In this document: one piece after another, positions 26,248-35,355 of the stretch
Layout of the letters: each line of letters opens with the position of its first letter
Position numbering within the stretch: position 1 is the stretch's first letter
Source: a virus
Virus record (IMG/VR): IMGVR_UViG_3300033994_001868
Span: 1-61,438 of that record
Direction: 5' to 3' (one strand)
DNA: 61,438 bases
The notes under the pieces: model-generated
Database searches by the model: none
Seen by the model: only the letters and a program-made list of their open reading frames with translations
Told to the model about the DNA's origin: nothing
Program-made: the position numbers and the translations under genes

Positions 26248-27072
26248 ATGAAAATTTATATTTTAGGTTCAAAAGGGATGTTAGGTAAATATGTATACAG
26301 TTATTTATCTGAAAAATTTAATGTTAGTGAAATTAATAGAGATATTCTTGACGCTTCACATCAAACAGAAAAATCAATAGAAGATATATTGATAAAGAGT
26401 GGTGTTAATAAAGGTGACGTTATAATTAATTGTATTGGTACAATTAAACCTAGAGTTGACCAATTAGGAGATTTAAATGCGATTTTAGTTAATTCAGTAT
26501 TTCCAAGAATGTTATCAAATATTTGTGAAAAAAATGAATGGAACATGATTCACCCAACAACTGATTGTGTGTACTCAGGTAAAAAAGGTAGATATAACGA
26601 AAACGATAAATATGATGTTGATGATGTGTATGGTATGTCAAAAGCTATTGGTGAACCAAATAATTGTACAATAATAAGAACTTCAATTATTGGTGAAGAG
26701 GTTAATCAACACAGGTCTTTAGTTGAGTGGGTTAAAAGTCAAAAAAATAATAAAGTTAATGGGTTTCTAAATCATTTTTGGAATGGTATAACTTGTTTAG
26801 AATGGGCTAAATTAGTAGAAAAAATTATAGATAACAAAGATTTTTGGAAAGGAACTAAACATTTTATTTCACCAACTCAAGTGTCAAAATATGATTTAGT
26901 TAAAATGTTATCAAATTCATACAATTTAAATATTGAAATTAATCCAGTTGATTCAGAATCTATTGTTGATAGAACGTTATCAACAATCTTTGATATAAAA
27001 TACGATATACCTGAATTGGAATTTCAAATAAGTGAAATGCAATTATTCTCAAAAAAGTTATACACAAATTAA
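26248..27072 (+). CDS. RmlD-like 4-keto-6-deoxysugar reductase
   Basis: A 274-residue SDR of the dTDP-4-dehydrorhamnose reductase class: KIYILGSKGMLGKYVYSYL (NADPH loop), VIINCIGTIKPRV, MIHPTTDCVYSGKKG and VYGMSKAIGE with the catalytic Tyr and Lys, then an IIRTSIIGEE segment. It would complete synthesis of a deoxysugar with the upstream SDR and cupin. Because Gmd is present and no RmlA/RmlB was seen, the nucleotide could be GDP rather than dTDP. Confidence 0.85.
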   Translation: MKIYILGSKGMLGKYVYSYLSEKFNVSEINRDILDASHQTEKSIEDILIKSGVNKGDVIINCIGTIKPRVDQLGDLNAILVNSVFPRMLSNICEKNEWNMIHPTTDCVYSGKKGRYNENDKYDVDDVYGMSKAIGEPNNCTIIRTSIIGEEVNQHRSLVEWVKSQKNNKVNGFLNHFWNGITCLEWAKLVEKIIDNKDFWKGTKHFISPTQVSKYDLVKMLSNSYNLNIEINPVDSESIVDRTLSTIFDIKYDIPELEFQISEMQLFSKKLYTN

Positions 27073-27075
27073 ATA

Positions 27076-27816
27076 ATGACAAGAAAAAAAACAATTAGTA
27101 AAGACAGTCAATATATTCCTACTGACTCTAAACCAAAAATGTCTAAGAAAGACCAAATTAGTGGTATGATTAAAAAGAGTAAGGATAAATTCTTAACTCA
27201 AAGTCAACGAGAGTATTACGATAAATTAGTTAGAAATCAAATTACAATTTGTTCAGGTCCTGCAGGTGTTGGTAAAAGTTTTATAGCAATGAAAGCGGCG
27301 GTTGATTTAATTGCTGACCATACTTCACCTTACGAAAAGATTATCATAGTTAGACCCGCAGTTGAAGCAGAAGAAAAACTTGGTTCTTTGCCTGGTAACG
27401 TTGAAGAAAAACTAGACCCATATATTTTCCCATCATATTATCTTTTAAATAAAATTATAGGTAAAGAAGCGAGAGAAAAATTAAAACAAATGGAGGTTAT
27501 TGAAGTTTTTGCTTTAGCCTACATGAGAGGGATGAATATTGATAACTCTATTTTAATATTTGAAGAAGCTCAAAATGCCACTCCAAAACAAATGAAATTA
27601 TTATTAACTCGTATTGGTACTGACAGTAAATTTTTTATCTCAGGTGATTTAGAACAAACTGACAGATATAAAGATAAAAAACATTCAGGTTTGTGGGATG
27701 CAATTGAAAAATTTAAAAATATTTCCGAGATTGGAGTTCATGAGTTTGGAGATGAAGATGTTGTTAGAAATCCATTGATTACTGAAATATTAAAAAGATA
27801 TGAAGATAGGAATTGA
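27076..27816 (+). CDS. phoH: PhoH-like ATPase
   Basis: A 246-residue P-loop ATPase widespread in marine and T4-like phages. Walker A GPAGVGKS is at about residues 61-68, ILIFEEAQNATPKQMKLLLTR is the Walker B/sensor region, and IIIVRPAVEAEEKLGSLPG and FFISGDLEQTD are family signatures. A 50-residue basic tail precedes the core. Proposed roles include RNA metabolism and phosphate-stress response; the phage function is unproven. Its end overlaps the next start. Confidence 0.95.
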   Translation: MTRKKTISKDSQYIPTDSKPKMSKKDQISGMIKKSKDKFLTQSQREYYDKLVRNQITICSGPAGVGKSFIAMKAAVDLIADHTSPYEKIIIVRPAVEAEEKLGSLPGNVEEKLDPYIFPSYYLLNKIIGKEAREKLKQMEVIEVFALAYMRGMNIDNSILIFEEAQNATPKQMKLLLTRIGTDSKFFISGDLEQTDRYKDKKHSGLWDAIEKFKNISEIGVHEFGDEDVVRNPLITEILKRYEDRN

Positions 27817-28426
27817 GGTTAATGGTGTATTAAGAGATACCATAAGTAAATTTAAAAGTGTTTACGATAAATTCTTAATTCAATCAACAGATGGTATTGA
27901 AGAAGATGAAAACAAATTTGAATATTCAATAGTTGAGCCAATCGATACTTTAGATTTATTTAATCATTTTTTATTTCCTTCAAAAGAAGAAATGTTTTCC
28001 TTTATGTTTGAGGATTGTCCTATGGAAATTTTTGGACACTCACCATCAAGTGAAATGATGACATTTGCGGATTTAAATGAAATTTATGTTAAACATAGAA
28101 ATGATATTGAATTTACAATTATTTCCGATGAGATTTCAAAATCAAAACCAGCTACATTATTTTTTTTATCAAAGTTTAGTTGTCAATTTGAAAGAATAAT
28201 TTTCTATAATGAAATAACAAAAAATCAAATTCTGAATGATTTTGATTTAATAGTTACTTCTAACCCTGATATTCTTATTAATTACAATAACAAAGTTATA
28301 AAATATAAAACCCTTTATAACGAAAAAATAAACTCGTCTAAAACAATTGAAAAAATTAAAGAATTAGACGAAATAATTACAAATTTAAAGAATGTTAAAA
28401 ATACTGGGGGAACATTATTACATTGA
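27800..28426 (+). CDS. HAD-like protein with altered nucleophile motif
   Basis: The 208-residue protein starts IGIEVNGVLRDT, which lines up with the DxDGVLRD motif I of HAD phosphatases and 5'(3')-deoxyribonucleotidases, but both catalytic Asp are changed to Glu and Asn. A later FTIISDEISKSKPATLFFLSK resembles HAD motifs II and III, and IVTSNPDIL the end of the fold. Either it is a pseudoenzyme (regulatory or binding) or the resemblance is only at fold level. It overlaps phoH by 17 nt and the next gene by 35 nt. Confidence 0.55.
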   Translation: MKIGIEVNGVLRDTISKFKSVYDKFLIQSTDGIEEDENKFEYSIVEPIDTLDLFNHFLFPSKEEMFSFMFEDCPMEIFGHSPSSEMMTFADLNEIYVKHRNDIEFTIISDEISKSKPATLFFLSKFSCQFERIIFYNEITKNQILNDFDLIVTSNPDILINYNNKVIKYKTLYNEKINSSKTIEKIKELDEIITNLKNVKNTGGTLLH

Positions 28427-28655
28427 TTTAGAGTCAGCCCAATCAATTATTAATATAGACACACCAAACTCATCTGGTTCAACAGAACAACAAATAGGGG
28501 TAGTTCAATATGAAATTATTAAAATGATGTTAGAAGTTATTTTAAGCGAGACAGAAGAAGTTGATGAAACTTTAGGTGAAAAAGCATCTGCATCAATACC
28601 ATTTAAACTAGCCTTTAATACCTTATTAAATAATAAAATAATTCAAAAATACTAA
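28392..28655 (+). CDS. Small protein, unknown
   Basis: An 87-residue acidic protein beginning inside the previous gene (35-nt overlap) and ending 3 nt before the next start. YYIDLESAQSIINID and a helix VQYEIIKMMLEVILSETEEVDE are its main features; the end is helical and basic. The balanced composition and tight spacing suggest a genuine gene. No function was recognised. Confidence 0.55.
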   Translation: MLKILGEHYYIDLESAQSIINIDTPNSSGSTEQQIGVVQYEIIKMMLEVILSETEEVDETLGEKASASIPFKLAFNTLLNNKIIQKY

Positions 28656-28658
28656 ATT

Positions 28659-29717
28659 ATGGAAGAAACAATTAAAAAAATTGAGGACTCAATTAAAAAT
28701 TTAAGTGAAAAAAAATCAAGAATTTATTTTTTCGCTCAAGATACTTTAGGGAATGCTAAAGCGTCAATCAAATACATTTATGATATGGCATTAACTCTTA
28801 AAAATGCCGATTATAATGTTATTATTTTACATGAAAAACCTAATTACTTTGGAGTACAAAGTTGGTTAGGTAATAAATACGATTCCATCCCTCACCAATC
28901 AGTAGAAGGACAAAATTTACAAATAGCTCCTGAAGATTTTATGATTATTCCTGAAATTTTTGGTTATGTTATGAGTCAATTAACAAACTTACCTTGTACT
29001 AAAATTGTATTGTCACAGTCGTATGATTATGTTTTTGAGACCCTCCAACCTGGACAAACTTGGCAACAATTTAACTTTACAAAGTGTATCACAACTTCAG
29101 AAGAACAAAAAAATTATGTCTCAAAATTAATGAGAATGAGTGCTATTGACGTTATTGAGCCAGTGATTGATGAGAATTTTGTTGTTTCTGAAAAACCTGT
29201 TAAACCAATTATTTCGGTTGTGTTTAGAGAACAAAGAGATTCAATTAATTTTATTAAATCATTCTATCAAAAGTATCCACAGTTTAGATGGATTACTTTC
29301 CGTGATTTAAGAGGTCTATCCCAAGAAGAATTTGCAAGTTCGTTAAGAGAATCTATGTTGTCAGTATGGAATGATAGAATTAGTTCTTTTGGTACCTTCC
29401 CATTAGAATCTATGAAAAGTGGTGTCGCGGTTATGGGTATAGTTCCAAAACTAGTCCCAAGTTGGTTGAGTGAAGAAAATGGAATTTGGATACAAGATGA
29501 AATAAAACTTGTAGACTATGTTGCAGATTTTGTTCAAAATTGGTTAGAGGATAATGTTTCTGAAAACCTTTACAAAAATGGTGTTGAAACTGCGGAAAAA
29601 TACAGTGACGTAGAAAAATTTGAAAAGACAATTTTATCAACGTTTGAAGGTTACCTTCAGGTTATAAAAGAAAATTTTGAAACTGAATTAAATAAACTAC
29701 AATTAATTGAAAATTAA
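28659..29717 (+). CDS. GT-B glycosyltransferase
   Basis: A 352-residue protein. RIYFFAQDTLGNAKASIKYIYDMALTL is a Rossmann start and acceptor loop; IIPEIFGYVMSQL and CTKIVLSQSYDYV follow; the C-terminal half ends with FGTFPLESMKSGVAVMGIVPK, which matches the GT4 donor motif in which Glu contacts the sugar. Soluble. It is one of the last transferases of the cassette. Substrate unknown. Confidence 0.75.
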   Translation: MEETIKKIEDSIKNLSEKKSRIYFFAQDTLGNAKASIKYIYDMALTLKNADYNVIILHEKPNYFGVQSWLGNKYDSIPHQSVEGQNLQIAPEDFMIIPEIFGYVMSQLTNLPCTKIVLSQSYDYVFETLQPGQTWQQFNFTKCITTSEEQKNYVSKLMRMSAIDVIEPVIDENFVVSEKPVKPIISVVFREQRDSINFIKSFYQKYPQFRWITFRDLRGLSQEEFASSLRESMLSVWNDRISSFGTFPLESMKSGVAVMGIVPKLVPSWLSEENGIWIQDEIKLVDYVADFVQNWLEDNVSENLYKNGVETAEKYSDVEKFEKTILSTFEGYLQVIKENFETELNKLQLIEN

Positions 29718-29721
29718 TATT

Positions 29722-30528
29722 ATGGAAAATATTTTAGATTTAAGTGTTATATTACCTATTAAGAATATGGTAATGAGAGATTTTGAAGACTTTTTTAAAA
29801 AATCAATCGAGTCTGTACTATCTCAAGATTTCTTACCAAAAAACTTAATTATAGTTCACGGTAAAGATAAAAATTTATCAAATTATTTGGAAAATTACGA
29901 TTTTCAAAATCTTACAGTCACGACTTTTGAATTCGATGGTGAACCAAATTTTTCAAACCAAGTTAATTTTGGAATTACAAAGGCTGAAACTAAATGGGTT
30001 AGTATTTTAGAAGTTGATGACGAATACTCAAAAATTTGGTTTAAAAATGTAAAAAAATATTTAGATTCATATTCTGATGTTGACGCATTCCTACCTATCG
30101 TAGTTGAGGTAGATAATAAATTAACTTTTCAAGGTTTTACAAACGAAGCAACATTTGCGGCTAATTTCTCACAAGAAATGGGATATCTAACAAATGAAAC
30201 TTTATTACAATATCAAAATTTTCAAACGTCAGGAATGGTATTTAAAAAATCTTTAATTGAGGACTTTGGTGGATTTAAACCAAACATCAAATTAACATTT
30301 GTTTATGAATTGTTACTTCGTTTAACGTACAATTCAGCGAAAATTATGACTATACCTAAAATTGGTTACAAACATACTAATTTAAGAGAGGGTTCTATTT
30401 TTTGGGAATACAAAAATGGTGAAACCAAACTTGAGGAGGATGAGGTTAAGTTTTGGGTATCTTCAGCTAAAAAAGAATATTTTTTTAGTGAAGACAGAAA
30501 CATAAAATTTGTTACTGAAAACGTTTAA
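29722..30528 (+). CDS. GT2-family glycosyltransferase
   Basis: A 268-residue GT-A enzyme: LSVILPIKNMVMRDFEDFF, LIIVHGKDKNL, NFGITKAETKWVSILEVDDEYSKIWF (the VDDE metal site), and GMVFKKSLIEDFGGF. The ATG at 29722 is chosen over an in-frame TTG at 29707 lying inside the previous gene. It shares a TAATG stop/start with the sigma-like gene that follows. Confidence 0.82.
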   Translation: MENILDLSVILPIKNMVMRDFEDFFKKSIESVLSQDFLPKNLIIVHGKDKNLSNYLENYDFQNLTVTTFEFDGEPNFSNQVNFGITKAETKWVSILEVDDEYSKIWFKNVKKYLDSYSDVDAFLPIVVEVDNKLTFQGFTNEATFAANFSQEMGYLTNETLLQYQNFQTSGMVFKKSLIEDFGGFKPNIKLTFVYELLLRLTYNSAKIMTIPKIGYKHTNLREGSIFWEYKNGETKLEEDEVKFWVSSAKKEYFFSEDRNIKFVTENV

Positions 30529-31265
30529 TGATATTAAGCGCGAGCTCAATAGAAATTAACGTTACGACGAAAAAAAAGTCTAGCGGTGAAAATTACTTTG
30601 ATATAAGAGAAGAGAACGCAGTCAGAATGTTTCTGACCGCTTCTACTTTTGAAGAAAAAAATAAGATTTATAATGAATACTTGAGACATCCTTTGGATAA
30701 AATGATTTCTTCAATTATTCGTAGATATAAATTATACAGAAAAGATATGGATTTTATTGAAATCCATACCGATACTCACTCTTTTTTAATGACTAAAATA
30801 GAAAAGTTTAGTCCTTCTAAAGAAAAAAAGGCGTATTCATATTTTGGCACAATTTGTAAAAATTATCTAATGGGTCAAATTTTAAAAGACCAAAAAGAAC
30901 AAAACCGAAAAATTTCCTATGAAGATATTTCAGGTGATTTAGAAAATTCTCCTGAAATGGTTTATTATTTAGATGTTGAGCCACTTGAAGAAGTTAATTT
31001 AATCCCGATACTAATTGACTATATTAAAGAAACTATTGAAATTGATGATTTAAATGAAAGTGAAATGAAATTGGGTATTTCATTAGTTGAAATTATGGAA
31101 AATTATGAGACTATTTTTCCAGCAACTGATAACAATAAATTTAACAAAAATATCATTTTATTATCGCTCAGAGAGATGACAAATATGTCAACAAAAGAAA
31201 TTAGAGCGTCAATGAAAAAGTTCAAAAAAATATATACTGCTCTACTTCAAGTTAATCCTGAATAA
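30528..31265 (+). CDS. gp55: Late-transcription sigma factor, gp55-like
   Basis: The 245-residue chain has a sigma region 2-like core: DKMISSIIRRYKLYRKDMDFIEIH, then EKFSPSKEKKAYSYFGTICKNYLMGQ, which matches the F-x-P-x-K-x-K-A-(Y/F)-S-Y-F-x-T-I-x-K-N pattern of T4 gp55-type and other small phage sigma factors, followed by a basic ILKDQKEQNRK helix. The C-terminal part is acidic and then basic. It would direct host RNA polymerase to late promoters, presumably the TATTTAT elements in this window. The fold call is fairly good; promoter specificity is inference. Confidence 0.68.
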   Translation: MILSASSIEINVTTKKKSSGENYFDIREENAVRMFLTASTFEEKNKIYNEYLRHPLDKMISSIIRRYKLYRKDMDFIEIHTDTHSFLMTKIEKFSPSKEKKAYSYFGTICKNYLMGQILKDQKEQNRKISYEDISGDLENSPEMVYYLDVEPLEEVNLIPILIDYIKETIEIDDLNESEMKLGISLVEIMENYETIFPATDNNKFNKNIILLSLREMTNMSTKEIRASMKKFKKIYTALLQVNPE

Positions 31266-31279
31266 AAAATGTCATAAAA

Positions 31280-31287
31280 TATTTATA
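31280..31287 (+). promoter_or_regulatory. TATTTATA element
   Basis: TATTTATA 3 nt before the ATG at 31291, in the gap after the sigma-like gene. The short spacing makes a promoter role for this start doubtful. Confidence 0.3.
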
Positions 31288-31290
31288 AGT

Positions 31291-31653
31291 ATGACAAAAC
31301 CAAAAAAAAAACAAATAAATTTTACACAGGACTCTATTTTAGCTCTGATGCAGGAAATTTATAATGAATTAGTCGAGCAACGCTCTACTGCAATTAGAAT
31401 TCAAAATAAAATGATTTCTATGATGAAAGAGCCTGAAGACATGACTGTAATAGGCCCCGTTATTGAAAAACAACAAAAAATCATAAACGATTGTGTTGAG
31501 AAAAAACTTACGTTATCTAAACTACAATCAGGTATATGGGAAAAAAGAAGTAATTCAGAAGAAACTTTTGATATTTCATCTATGGATGATGATGTCCTAC
31601 AAGGTTTAATTTCAAAGGATATAAATTCAGATATTGAAAAATTTAATCTGTAA
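31291..31653 (+). CDS. Small coiled-coil protein, unknown
   Basis: A 120-residue helical protein: basic N-terminus, a long helix with ALMQEIYNELVEQRSTAIRIQNKMISMM, a second helix around IEKQQKIINDCVEKKLTL, and an acidic C-terminus ending SDIEKFNL. Its position just after the sigma-like gene invites comparison with T4 gp33, the late co-activator, but no gp33 signature is visible and it also leads directly into a large virion-type gene. Function open. Confidence 0.55.
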   Translation: MTKPKKKQINFTQDSILALMQEIYNELVEQRSTAIRIQNKMISMMKEPEDMTVIGPVIEKQQKIINDCVEKKLTLSKLQSGIWEKRSNSEETFDISSMDDDVLQGLISKDINSDIEKFNL

Positions 31654-33575
31654 TGGCCGAAGATATTAGACAAGGTTTTAAAGAAAGTAAGGAGAGAGCC
31701 AAAGCCCTCAAAACTTTTACGCAAGTACAAAAAGATTATGACGGTTTTATACAAAACAATACTGATAGATTACAAAAAAAAGCGGACAAAATTCAAATAA
31801 ATTTAGATTCCGCAACAATTTCAAGAAAAATTAAAGAAAAAACAAGTAATTCATTTGAGGAATTAATTGATTTAGTAAGTCAGACAAATACTAATCCAAC
31901 GAGTGATTTTTTTATTGGTCTATTACAAGACCAATTACAAAATTTACCAACTTTAATTGAGAATATTATACAAGAATGCGTTTTTAGTTCATTAAATTGT
32001 TCTAATGAACAAACTTTTTTAACAAATCAAGAATTATATATTCAAGTAAGTGAAATTGATTTATTTAACCAACTTAAATTAAACCCTAATAGTTCTATTG
32101 GGGCTTCAATATATGAAAAAACACCATACGAACAATTATCTTCAAGAAGAAGTACTAATAGGTTTTTATACGAATTAATTCAAACACCTTCAGTTCAACA
32201 AGTTTATTACGGTTCATCAGGACAAGAATTATTCAAAATATCTTTTGAAACTTTTAACGGAGTCACCCAAGGAAACTATTTCAAAGTTGTTTTATATCAA
32301 AGAATAAATGCTCCAAATAGAGTAACAGATTTTATTATTGATTATTATAAAACTATTAAAATGTTAGATTTTAATAATGCTGTAAATAAAATAGTTGATT
32401 TAATTTTAAACATTACAAAATTTAACTCAAATACAGGGCCTTCAAAATATAATGATTGGTTAAAATTTACAAGGATTCTTGAGAGAATTTTAGGAATGTG
32501 TTTTGATTCTAATGAAGAAATAGACGTTGGGGGGATATCAAAATATCCTGAAAACGATGATGTTACTGATACCTTTTTTGAATTTACACCAAATGAAATT
32601 TCACAAATTGAAAACGAAATTTCTATCATAAGACAAGGTTATGTTGAATTTATTGATTGTAATAATGTTCAACTACCTATCAGTGAGGTTGATTATGTTT
32701 TTGACACTATAAGTGAAGTTAATGAGGACGGAAGTAATATTAATTCCATATTTCAAGATATATATTTTAACTTATCTAATGATGATAGATGGCAATTACA
32801 AGGAATTTCTCTTGATTACGCTTGGAACCAAGGAATAATTAAAAACTTTGTTAAAGGTGCAATGATGTCTATTTTATCACCAAAAGTTCTTTTACCTTTT
32901 GTGGTTATGTCTAAAGCTCTTTCAACAACAGTTTCAAATTTAGATGACAATATTGTAAATGATATAGAAGCAAATTCCCCAGGAATGATGCAATTCGCTA
33001 AACAAAATAAAAAAATGATAATATGTGCAACTTCAAAGATAGGTGCATTATTTGTTGAAGCACTATATCTTCAGTTAAAACAAGATATTATTAGATTGGT
33101 TAGAGCAATAATATTAGATTTATCTAATACAAAAAATGAAATGAAAATAAACGCTATTAAGGCGATTTTAGACAACACTGAAGCAATAATTAGAGGAGTG
33201 GTTAATTTGGTTAATGATTATCGAAGTTGTAAATCATTAATTAATTCAATATTTAATTTATTAAAATTAACCCCTATTCCTAGAAAATATATTTTACCAA
33301 CACCATTTTTATATTTAACTGAATATCTACCGGGAGTTTTACCTCAAAAAGAAGTTGTAGAATATATTTTACAAATGCAGAGACTTGGTATACAAACAGG
33401 GCCAGGTATTAATGGAGAACCTGATTTAGGTACTCTTGAGAAAATTGCGGTCTTTACCGCATCTTTTAATGAAAGGACTAAAAATGGTAAAATTGAAGGT
33501 GTTATAGTTACTGAAACAATTTCACCAACAGGTCAGCCAACAGGAAATGTAAGAGTAACAGGTAAATATTTTTAA
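31653..33575 (+). CDS. Large virion protein, tail/baseplate candidate
   Basis: A 640-residue protein with a charged helical N-terminus (residues 1-65), a long middle with few motifs, and a hydrophobic stretch at about residues 398-420 (GAMMSILSPKVLLPFVVMSK). The C-terminal 90 residues are beta-like, rich in Gly and Thr (ETISPTGQPTGNVRVTG). Its size and place with other large plus-strand genes indicate a tail or baseplate part; no T4 counterpart could be named. The start overlaps the previous stop (TAATG). Confidence 0.55.
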   Translation: MAEDIRQGFKESKERAKALKTFTQVQKDYDGFIQNNTDRLQKKADKIQINLDSATISRKIKEKTSNSFEELIDLVSQTNTNPTSDFFIGLLQDQLQNLPTLIENIIQECVFSSLNCSNEQTFLTNQELYIQVSEIDLFNQLKLNPNSSIGASIYEKTPYEQLSSRRSTNRFLYELIQTPSVQQVYYGSSGQELFKISFETFNGVTQGNYFKVVLYQRINAPNRVTDFIIDYYKTIKMLDFNNAVNKIVDLILNITKFNSNTGPSKYNDWLKFTRILERILGMCFDSNEEIDVGGISKYPENDDVTDTFFEFTPNEISQIENEISIIRQGYVEFIDCNNVQLPISEVDYVFDTISEVNEDGSNINSIFQDIYFNLSNDDRWQLQGISLDYAWNQGIIKNFVKGAMMSILSPKVLLPFVVMSKALSTTVSNLDDNIVNDIEANSPGMMQFAKQNKKMIICATSKIGALFVEALYLQLKQDIIRLVRAIILDLSNTKNEMKINAIKAILDNTEAIIRGVVNLVNDYRSCKSLINSIFNLLKLTPIPRKYILPTPFLYLTEYLPGVLPQKEVVEYILQMQRLGIQTGPGINGEPDLGTLEKIAVFTASFNERTKNGKIEGVIVTETISPTGQPTGNVRVTGKYF

Positions 33576-33576
33576 T

Positions 33577-33771
33577 ATGTCAGAAAAAATAAAAGAAATA
33601 TTAGTCGAGTATAAAACTAAATCAAATAAAGATTTAGTATTAGTAATGGATTTTTTATCAAAAGAATTTGATAATACAAAACATTTAGTTATTGAATTAA
33701 CAAAAAAAATTGATAAAATAGAATCAACGTATAACAAAATTTTAAAAGAATATGAGTCAAGGAAGGGATGA
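33577..33771 (+). CDS. Small coiled-coil protein
   Basis: A 64-residue, almost wholly helical, Lys- and Glu-rich protein starting 1 nt after the previous stop and overlapping the next gene by 20 nt. Heptad-like spacing (LVMDFLSKEFDNTKHLVIELTKKIDKI) suggests a coiled coil. Probably a small assembly or chaperone-like factor for its large neighbours; not recognised. Confidence 0.5.
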   Translation: MSEKIKEILVEYKTKSNKDLVLVMDFLSKEFDNTKHLVIELTKKIDKIESTYNKILKEYESRKG

Positions 33772-35335
33772 CCAACAAAAACATAGAATATTATTTGGAG
33801 GTACCGTTACTCATAATGAAGACAAATATTCATTAGAACGTATTAGAGTTAAACCTGATTTTGAAATTTACCAACAAGTAATTGATTCACTTAAAGATAT
33901 TACAAAAAATGGTAAATCAGTTTTAAATGCTCAAGGTAATGACATTTTAGAGGAGTTTTTTTACGAAGATATCGACCCTTTTGTTTATATTCCTTTAATT
34001 CCCGTTCAATTAAATATTGTCCCTGAAAATAATGATTATGTTCATTTAATTTATTATAATTGGTCTGAAAATACAGGAAGGAAAAACCAATTTTATATTA
34101 AAGGTCCGATATCATCTGCAATGTCTGTGGCTCGTGAAAATTCAAATCAGACAAAAAGTATTATGGCTGCAGGACCTAATGTTAAACCAGGTTTACCATT
34201 AAAAAATTCAAATGGATACTTTTTTGAAAACACTAAAGGGGTATTTGCCGAACCAAAAGACTATGGAATTTATTCTAAAGGAAGGTCTGATATTATTTTA
34301 AAAGATAATGAAGTTTTATTAAGGTCAAAAAAAACACCAATATTAAAAACAAATGAGTATCCCGTAACAAACCCTAAAAGGTCTTTTTTACAATTATCTA
34401 ATTTTGATAGTAGAACTGTTGTAGGAACTCAAAAAACAATTACTCAAAATTTAACAGTATCTGAACAGATTGTTAAACTTGTTGAGTATGAAATATATTT
34501 AGGATTAGATACTGAAGGCCCATTTTCAGGTAATATTAACATATATAATTTACCAGGAAAATCTACTAAAACTTTAACTGATAAATTTACACAACAAACA
34601 ATTATTGAAGATGTGGTATATGAGTATTTTTCACACTCATTTAATAATATTGATACGTTACAAGAAATCGCCGATATAATTAATAAAGTGATATCAGGAT
34701 TAAATGATGGACTAATTAACATTACTTATTTAATTCCGAGAGTTACTGTTAATGTTACTGATGTTAGATTTCCATTTTTCTTTAGACCGTCATTATCTTT
34801 TCAGCGTAAATTATTAACAGGTACTGACCTTGAACAAAAAAATATTAGCACATTACAATCATTAGTGGCATTTCCTAAATCACAAAAAAATTCTAGTTCG
34901 GGATTAATATCAAGTAAAAATGTATATGGATTAAAAAAAGTTTCAAAAAAAGTGAAATACACCCCAAACGTAATTCAAAATGGTGATTTTGGTTATGCAG
35001 TAATGGGGTCTGAAAAAATATTTTTAATATCTAACAATTCAAATATTCCAGGATTTGAAAGAATTCAATTAAAAAATTCAGATGTTTATGGAATTGATGA
35101 ACCGACTTTGTCAGGAAATTATTATAATTCAACAAATTCTATGGTTAGAGGAGAGTCATTAAAGGATTTATTATCATTAATTGTAAGGTTTTTATTAAAT
35201 CATCAACACCTCTATCATAGGGAACAACCATTTGAATTAACAAGAGAAACCTCTCCTGTATCTAAAACAAGATTGAGGGCCGAATGGAAATTATTTGATA
35301 CTAAAGTTCTAAATCAAAATATTCGTATAAATTGA
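33752..35335 (+). CDS. Large virion protein, baseplate/hub candidate
   Basis: A 527-residue beta-rich protein. An early segment (about 80-130: VYIPLIPVQLNIVPEN, VHLIYYN, RKNQFYIKGPIS) resembles the OB-fold of gp5-type hub proteins, in which a barrel lines the central channel. The C-terminus has LLSLIVRFLLNHQHLYHREQP, a helix with a His cluster that could bind metal. No lysozyme domain is present. The hub assignment is tentative; a structural tail role is likelier than any enzymatic one. Confidence 0.5.
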   Translation: MSQGRDDQQKHRILFGGTVTHNEDKYSLERIRVKPDFEIYQQVIDSLKDITKNGKSVLNAQGNDILEEFFYEDIDPFVYIPLIPVQLNIVPENNDYVHLIYYNWSENTGRKNQFYIKGPISSAMSVARENSNQTKSIMAAGPNVKPGLPLKNSNGYFFENTKGVFAEPKDYGIYSKGRSDIILKDNEVLLRSKKTPILKTNEYPVTNPKRSFLQLSNFDSRTVVGTQKTITQNLTVSEQIVKLVEYEIYLGLDTEGPFSGNINIYNLPGKSTKTLTDKFTQQTIIEDVVYEYFSHSFNNIDTLQEIADIINKVISGLNDGLINITYLIPRVTVNVTDVRFPFFFRPSLSFQRKLLTGTDLEQKNISTLQSLVAFPKSQKNSSSGLISSKNVYGLKKVSKKVKYTPNVIQNGDFGYAVMGSEKIFLISNNSNIPGFERIQLKNSDVYGIDEPTLSGNYYNSTNSMVRGESLKDLLSLIVRFLLNHQHLYHREQPFELTRETSPVSKTRLRAEWKLFDTKVLNQNIRIN

Positions 35336-35342
35336 TATTTAT
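35336..35342 (+). promoter_or_regulatory. Putative late promoter element TATTTAT
   Basis: TATTTAT ends 13 nt before the ATG at 35356 and overlaps the end of the preceding gene, whose TGA is at 35333-35335. Confidence 0.45.
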
Positions 35343-35355
35343 CTAAAAAGAGTAA

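Noticed and set aside
31291-31653. T4 gp33 co-activator homologue
   Set aside because: Only size and position suggest it; the C-terminal clamp-binding pattern of gp33 was not visible.
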